A DNA stretch of 37,175 nt from Lachnospiraceae bacterium (lineage in GTDB: Bacteria; Bacillota; Clostridia; Lachnospirales; Lachnospiraceae). The DNA is taken from assembly GCA_021203465.1 (NCBI GenBank), contig JAJQBC010000097.1, positions 1 through 37,175 on the forward strand, given 5' to 3'. Below, in pieces: positions 33,986-37,175 of this stretch. Numbering within the stretch: position 1 is the stretch's first letter; every line of letters begins with the position of its first letter. The notes under the pieces were generated by a model, which saw nothing but the letters and a program-made list of their open reading frames with translations, did not search any database and was not told where the DNA came from. A program made the position numbers and the translations under genes.

Positions 33986-34020
33986 TGAAAACAAAAGAGA
34001 ACCGCTTTGTCAGGCGGTTC
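33986..34020 (-). terminator. Intrinsic terminator of the lysine riboswitch
   Basis: On the minus strand GAACCGC (34020-34014), loop of 8, GCGGTTC (34005-33999), then TCTTTTGTTTT. It lies between the riboswitch aptamer and the binding-protein start. It forms the expression platform: high lysine should favour this stem and stop transcription. Confidence 0.88.
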
Positions 34021-34048
34021 ATCGAAAATACAGAAGCATATTCTCTCA

Positions 34049-34212
34049 GATAGCGCTCCACAAAGAAATCTGTGACAGTTCGGTCAGATCTTATCTGCCA
34101 TCCCAGCATCAGGGAATCAGGCACTGCCCGGATGCTTCGGCGGTCTCCCCTTTCCCGTCCCGCGGCTGCCTGGCCTTGCGGGAACGATACTGATGAATAC
34201 CGCGCCTCTATC
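34049..34212 (-). ncRNA. Lysine riboswitch (L box) aptamer
   Basis: Read on the minus strand, the 164-base element begins GATAGAGGCGCGG and ends in GGAGCGCTATC, so that GATAG and CTATC close helix P1. Internal conserved blocks match the known lysine aptamer as in B. subtilis lysC: AGAGGCGC, an AGTAT-type loop, GGGAAAGGGGAGACC, CGCCGAAGC, GCTGGGA and ACTGTCA. It sits 17 bases after the predicted start of the transporter mRNA and 28 bases before a terminator. It should switch the transporter off when lysine is plentiful. No other riboswitch type fits these blocks. Confidence 0.93.
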
Positions 34213-34235
34213 GAAAGCGATTCAATTTTGAACGT

Positions 34236-34264
34236 ATCTTACTACTTTGTAGGTGAGATGTCAA
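34236..34264 (-). promoter_or_regulatory. Promoter of the lysine riboswitch operon
   Basis: On the minus strand TTGACA (complement of 34259-34264), 17 bases, TAAGAT (complement of 34236-34241). The expected start near 34229 is just upstream of the aptamer. Confidence 0.8.
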
Positions 34265-34270
34265 CATCAT

Positions 34271-34300
34271 TTGACAAATTAAGAATACTTTCGCTACAAA
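34271..34300 (+). promoter_or_regulatory. Possible promoter of the AraC gene
   Basis: TTGACA (34271-34276) followed after 18 bases by TACAAA (34295-34300), pointing toward the AraC gene, 165 bases upstream of it. It is back to back with the riboswitch promoter. The rest of the leader (34310-34450) is AT-rich with no other signal I can name. Confidence 0.4.
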
Positions 34301-34464
34301 GATACCGCAAAACACGGAAATTAAGGATAGTTTTTTGCGTAAATGAGAACCTTAAAAGAGTAGTTGGATTCTGCTATATTTATGAGTGGACATTTATGCC
34401 AGGAGACCTTAAAATAATAAACTGATTGACAGTCTCATGGAACGACTTTTGGAGGTGTGACATC

Positions 34465-35376
34465 ATGGTAGATGAGAGTATCATCGGGAAATTGCGCGGG
34501 CAGTCCGGGGATAGGATGCTGAACGATCAGAGGCTGGCCGCGGTGAATGTGTTGGACGGGGGACGGACAGATTCTCTGGACGACGGGCAGTGTGCGCTTG
34601 AGTTTTTGTATGTATGCAGCGGAAATCTGACGGCAGAGGCGGGGCGTGAGGAGCTGAGCGCCGCGGCGGGAGATGTTCTGCTCCTGAATCAATACACAGA
34701 ATATACCATAAAGGAAGTCGGGGAACGCAGCGAGGTGATCTGCCTCACTGCGCTGCCCGTATTTTTTGAGAAATCGTTTCAGATGCTTGACAGGCAGAGC
34801 CGGATCACAGACTTTCTGGCGAATGTGCTGTTGCAGGGCGATCGTACGCCGGAGTACCTGCTGCTGCATTTGGGAGAGCGGCATCCGATCGAAAATCTGG
34901 TCGAAAATCTCTGCGAATCGCTTCTGGACGACGGTGCGCGCAGCTCCGAGATCAGTCAGTACACGATGGGCTTGATTTTCCTGCATCTGAGCGACCATCT
35001 GAACCGTGTCGATCCGAATTCTGCACAGAGCTATAAGGCGCTCGTGATACAGGAGACTCTGAAGTACATTGAGCAGAACTACAAGACCGCCAGACTTGGC
35101 TATCTGGCAGAGCAGTTTCACCAGACGCTCCCGGTCATCAGCAAGATGATCAAAGCCGGGACGGGTTCCACCTTTCAGGAATTGCTGATGACAAAGCGCT
35201 TCCAGAAGGCATCGCAGCTCCTTGTGGAGACGAATCTCCCGGTCGAGGAGATCGCGCTGGAGATCGGCTATGAGAACCAGAGCTATTTTCACAGGCAGTT
35301 CAAGCAGCGCTATAACATTACGCCGCGTCGCTATCGTCTGAAGCATCGCCGAATGACGGCAGCTGCGGGAAAATAA
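34465..35376 (+). CDS. AraC-family transcription regulator
   Basis: This 303-residue protein has an N-terminal cupin-like sensor (EFLYVCSGNLTAEAG, AAGDVLLLNQYTEYTI). Its C-terminal AraC domain has TARLGYLAEQFHQTLPVISKM as first helix-turn-helix and LPVEEIALEIGYENQSYFHR as second, ending TPRRYRLKHRR. ATG 34465 follows TGGAGGTG; an upstream start at 34426 has no site. It is divergent from the lysine transporter, but that operon is already under riboswitch control, so the target is uncertain. It is a single gene closed by a terminator at 35387-35421. Confidence 0.92.
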   Translation: MVDESIIGKLRGQSGDRMLNDQRLAAVNVLDGGRTDSLDDGQCALEFLYVCSGNLTAEAGREELSAAAGDVLLLNQYTEYTIKEVGERSEVICLTALPVFFEKSFQMLDRQSRITDFLANVLLQGDRTPEYLLLHLGERHPIENLVENLCESLLDDGARSSEISQYTMGLIFLHLSDHLNRVDPNSAQSYKALVIQETLKYIEQNYKTARLGYLAEQFHQTLPVISKMIKAGTGSTFQELLMTKRFQKASQLLVETNLPVEEIALEIGYENQSYFHRQFKQRYNITPRRYRLKHRRMTAAAGK

Positions 35377-35386
35377 AGGGTAGTAA

Positions 35387-35421
35387 AAAAGTCGGTTTCG
35401 TTTGATACGGAACCGACTTTT
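35387..35421. terminator. Bidirectional intrinsic terminator
   Basis: AAAAGTCGGTTTCG (35387-35400), 7-base loop, CGGAACCGACTTTT (35408-35421), with one G-U or mismatched pair. The A and T runs on both ends let it work in both directions, for the plus-strand AraC gene and the minus-strand ABC-F gene that converge here. Confidence 0.9.
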
Positions 35422-35433
35422 GCGTATGCGTGT

Positions 35434-37074
35434 TTAGTTGTCGTCCTCCACGGTTTTCGTGCTGGTGTAGACCGTACGCTTGCGCGCCATCGCGTCGCTT
35501 TCCAGATACTCGTCGTAGGTCGTGATCTTGTCGATGAAGGAGCCGTCCGGGAGGATCTCAATGATGCGGTTGGCTGTCGTCTGCACGATTTGGTGGTCGC
35601 GGGACGAGAAGAGCAGCACGCCCGGGAACTTGATCAGGCCGTTGTTCAGCGCGGTGATCGCCTCCATGTCCAGATGATCGGTCGGCTCGTCGAGGATCAG
35701 CACGTTCGCTCCGGAGATCATCAGCTTGCTCAGCATGCAGCGTACCTTCTCGCCGCCGGAGAGCACGCGCACCTTCTTTACACCATCCTCGCCCGCGAAG
35801 AGCATGCGTCCGAGGAAGCCGCGGACATAGGTGACGTCCTTGATCTCCGAATACTGTGTCAGCCAGTCCACGATCGTATCGTCGTTATCAAACTCGTGTG
35901 AATTATCTTTCGGAAAGTAGGACTGTGAGGTCGTGACACCCCATTTAAACGTGCCCTCATCCGGCTCCATCTCCCCAGCGAGAATCTGGAAGAGCGTCGT
36001 CTTCGCGAACTCATTGCTGCCGACGAAGGCGATCTTGTCGTCGTGTCCCATGATGAAGGAAATATTGTCCAACACCTTCACGCCGTCGATAGTCTTGGAA
36101 ATCCCATCCACGGTCAGTATCTCGTTGCCGATCTCGCGGTTCGGACGGAAGTCAATGTAGGGATATTTGCGGCTTGAGGGGCGGATCTCATCGAGCTGAA
36201 TCTTCTCGAGCGCCCGTTTACGGGAGGTCGCCTGCTTGGATTTCGAGGCGTTCGCGGAGAAGCGGGAGATGAATTCCTGCAGTTCCTTGATCTTTTCCTC
36301 TTTCTTCTTATTTGCTTCCTTCATCTGGCGGATCAGCAGCTGGCTTGACTCGTACCAGAAATCGTAGTTACCGGCGTAGAGCTGGATCTTGCCGTAGTCG
36401 ATGTCCGCGATGTGCGTACATACCTTATTTAAAAAGTAGCGGTCGTGGGAGACCACGATCACGGTGTTGTTGAAGTTGATCAGAAATTCCTCGAGCCAGG
36501 TGATTGCGTCGAGATCGAGGTGGTTCGTCGGCTCGTCAAGCAGCAGGATGTCCGGATTGCCGAACAGGGCCTGTGCAAGCAATATTTTGACCTTCTGCGC
36601 GCCGAGAAGATCCTTCATCAGGGAGTAGTGGAGATCCGTCTCGATGCCAAGGCCGTTCAGCAGCGTGGCGGCGTCAGACTCGGCCTCCCAGCCGTCCATG
36701 TCCGCAAATTCCGCCTCGAGCTCGCTCGCGCGGATGCCGTCCTCCTCGGAGAAATCCTCCTTCGCGTAGATCGCGTCCTTCTCCTTCATGATCTCATAGA
36801 GTCTGGCATTTCCCATGATGACCGTGTCCAGCACTGTATATTCATCGTAGCGGAAGTGGTCCTGCTTCAGGAAGGAAATGCGTTGGCCGGGCGTGACCGC
36901 GATCTCCCCCTTCGTGCTGTCCAGCTCGCCGGAGAGGATCTTCAGGAAGGTGGACTTGCCGGCGCCGTTCGCGCCGATCAGGCCGTAGCAGTTTCCCTCG
37001 GTGAATTTGATATTGACATCCTCGAAGAGGGCTTTCTTGCCGATTCTCAGGGTTACATTGTTTGCAGATATCAT
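35434..37074 (-). CDS. ABC-F family ATPase, YbiT type
   Basis: This 546-residue cytosolic protein has two ABC domains and no membrane segment. ABC-F proteins bind the ribosome E-site region and affect translation. Domain 1 has Walker A GANGAGKST (34-42), a changed signature (LLGAQKVKILLAQAL) and Walker B ILLLDEPTNHLD. A charged linker follows (KKKEEKIKELQEF). Domain 2 has an odd Walker A (GSNEFAKTT), intact signature LSGGEKVRCML and LILDEPTDHLD. This order and the NExAKTT loop fit the YbiT subgroup, not the antibiotic-resistance ABC-Fs. The start has AAAGGAG 5 bases before ATG 37074. Confidence 0.92.
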   Translation of the reverse strand: MISANNVTLRIGKKALFEDVNIKFTEGNCYGLIGANGAGKSTFLKILSGELDSTKGEIAVTPGQRISFLKQDHFRYDEYTVLDTVIMGNARLYEIMKEKDAIYAKEDFSEEDGIRASELEAEFADMDGWEAESDAATLLNGLGIETDLHYSLMKDLLGAQKVKILLAQALFGNPDILLLDEPTNHLDLDAITWLEEFLINFNNTVIVVSHDRYFLNKVCTHIADIDYGKIQLYAGNYDFWYESSQLLIRQMKEANKKKEEKIKELQEFISRFSANASKSKQATSRKRALEKIQLDEIRPSSRKYPYIDFRPNREIGNEILTVDGISKTIDGVKVLDNISFIMGHDDKIAFVGSNEFAKTTLFQILAGEMEPDEGTFKWGVTTSQSYFPKDNSHEFDNDDTIVDWLTQYSEIKDVTYVRGFLGRMLFAGEDGVKKVRVLSGGEKVRCMLSKLMISGANVLILDEPTDHLDMEAITALNNGLIKFPGVLLFSSRDHQIVQTTANRIIEILPDGSFIDKITTYDEYLESDAMARKRTVYTSTKTVEDDN

Positions 37075-37124
37075 AAAAACTCCTTTACTTTCAGGCATTT
37101 CTCAGCATTATAGCCGCTCTTTCC

Positions 37125-37152
37125 ATTATACACAAGACCGAGTTTTTTTCAA
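37125..37152 (-). promoter_or_regulatory. Promoter of the ABC-F gene
   Basis: On the minus strand TTGAAA (complement of 37147-37152), 16 bases, TATAAT (complement of 37125-37130), about 50 bases before the start codon. A second TATAAT lies closer (complement of 37107-37112) without a clear -35. Confidence 0.7.
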
Positions 37153-37175
37153 GAAAAATATGAGTGAAAAGCGGT

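Noticed and set aside
34049-34212. T-box or SAM riboswitch before the amino-acid transporter
   Set aside because: No T-box TGGN sequence or SAM core blocks; the AGAGGCGC, GGGAAAGGGGAG and CGCCGAAGC blocks and the GATAG/CTATC closure fit the lysine type.
35434-37074. Antibiotic-resistance ABC-F
   Set aside because: The NExAKTT loop and linker fit the YbiT-like housekeeping group; no long interdomain antibiotic-resistance-type extension and no leader attenuator were seen.

Overview
The window is high-GC Firmicutes DNA. Strong AGGAGG-type ribosome sites, WXG100/EssC genes, a lysine riboswitch and many gut-Clostridia gene families point to a gut Lachnospiraceae or a near relative. This is inference from gene content, not from a marker gene. 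I saw no tRNA, rRNA, CRISPR array, transposase or phage gene.

Layout. (1) About 1-11.5 kb, all on the plus strand, is the distal part of a type VII secretion (T7SSb/ESX-like) locus. It holds the C-terminal half of an EssC ATPase, a LytTR regulator with an atypical receiver domain, a small protein that may resemble EspG, a YukD/EsaB ubiquitin-like protein, a coiled-coil protein and five WXG100 genes. Then comes a rearranged segment (a dead gene, a truncated gene start, a low-GC secreted protein), a second copy of the last WXG100 pair, a zinc-ribbon/DUF4234 membrane protein, a candidate effector, a DUF4176 protein, a possible immunity-type protein and a DUF2752 membrane protein. Two promoters in this locus carry the same direct-repeat operator at the same distance from the -10 box. 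They are good candidates for control by the LytTR protein encoded between them and essC.

(2) About 11.5-24.5 kb is an L-fucose-type sugar cluster: a divergent AraC regulator, L-fucose isomerase, a ribose-type ABC transporter (permease, double ATPase, permease, binding lipoprotein), FucU mutarotase and two FGGY kinases (RhaB-like, then XylB-like). A convergent GDSL hydrolase and a DeoR regulator follow. No L-fuculose-1-phosphate aldolase or lactaldehyde reductase is present.

(3) About 24.6-31.4 kb encodes a 2-oxoacid dehydrogenase complex in the order E2 (two almost identical lipoyl domains), E3, E1 (alpha and beta fused), then lipoate-protein ligase to lipoylate it. A compact hairpin-rich non-coding element separates E3 from E1.

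(4) About 31.4-37.2 kb holds a minus-strand amino-acid ABC transporter (binding lipoprotein, permease, ATPase). A promoter, a lysine riboswitch and an intrinsic terminator precede it, so its substrate is very probably lysine. Then come a plus-strand AraC regulator, a bidirectional terminator and a minus-strand YbiT-type ABC-F ATPase.

The least explained parts are the T7SS regulon (operators, duplicated WXG100 pair, low-GC secreted protein) and the candidate glycine-rich T7SS effector with its neighbours.
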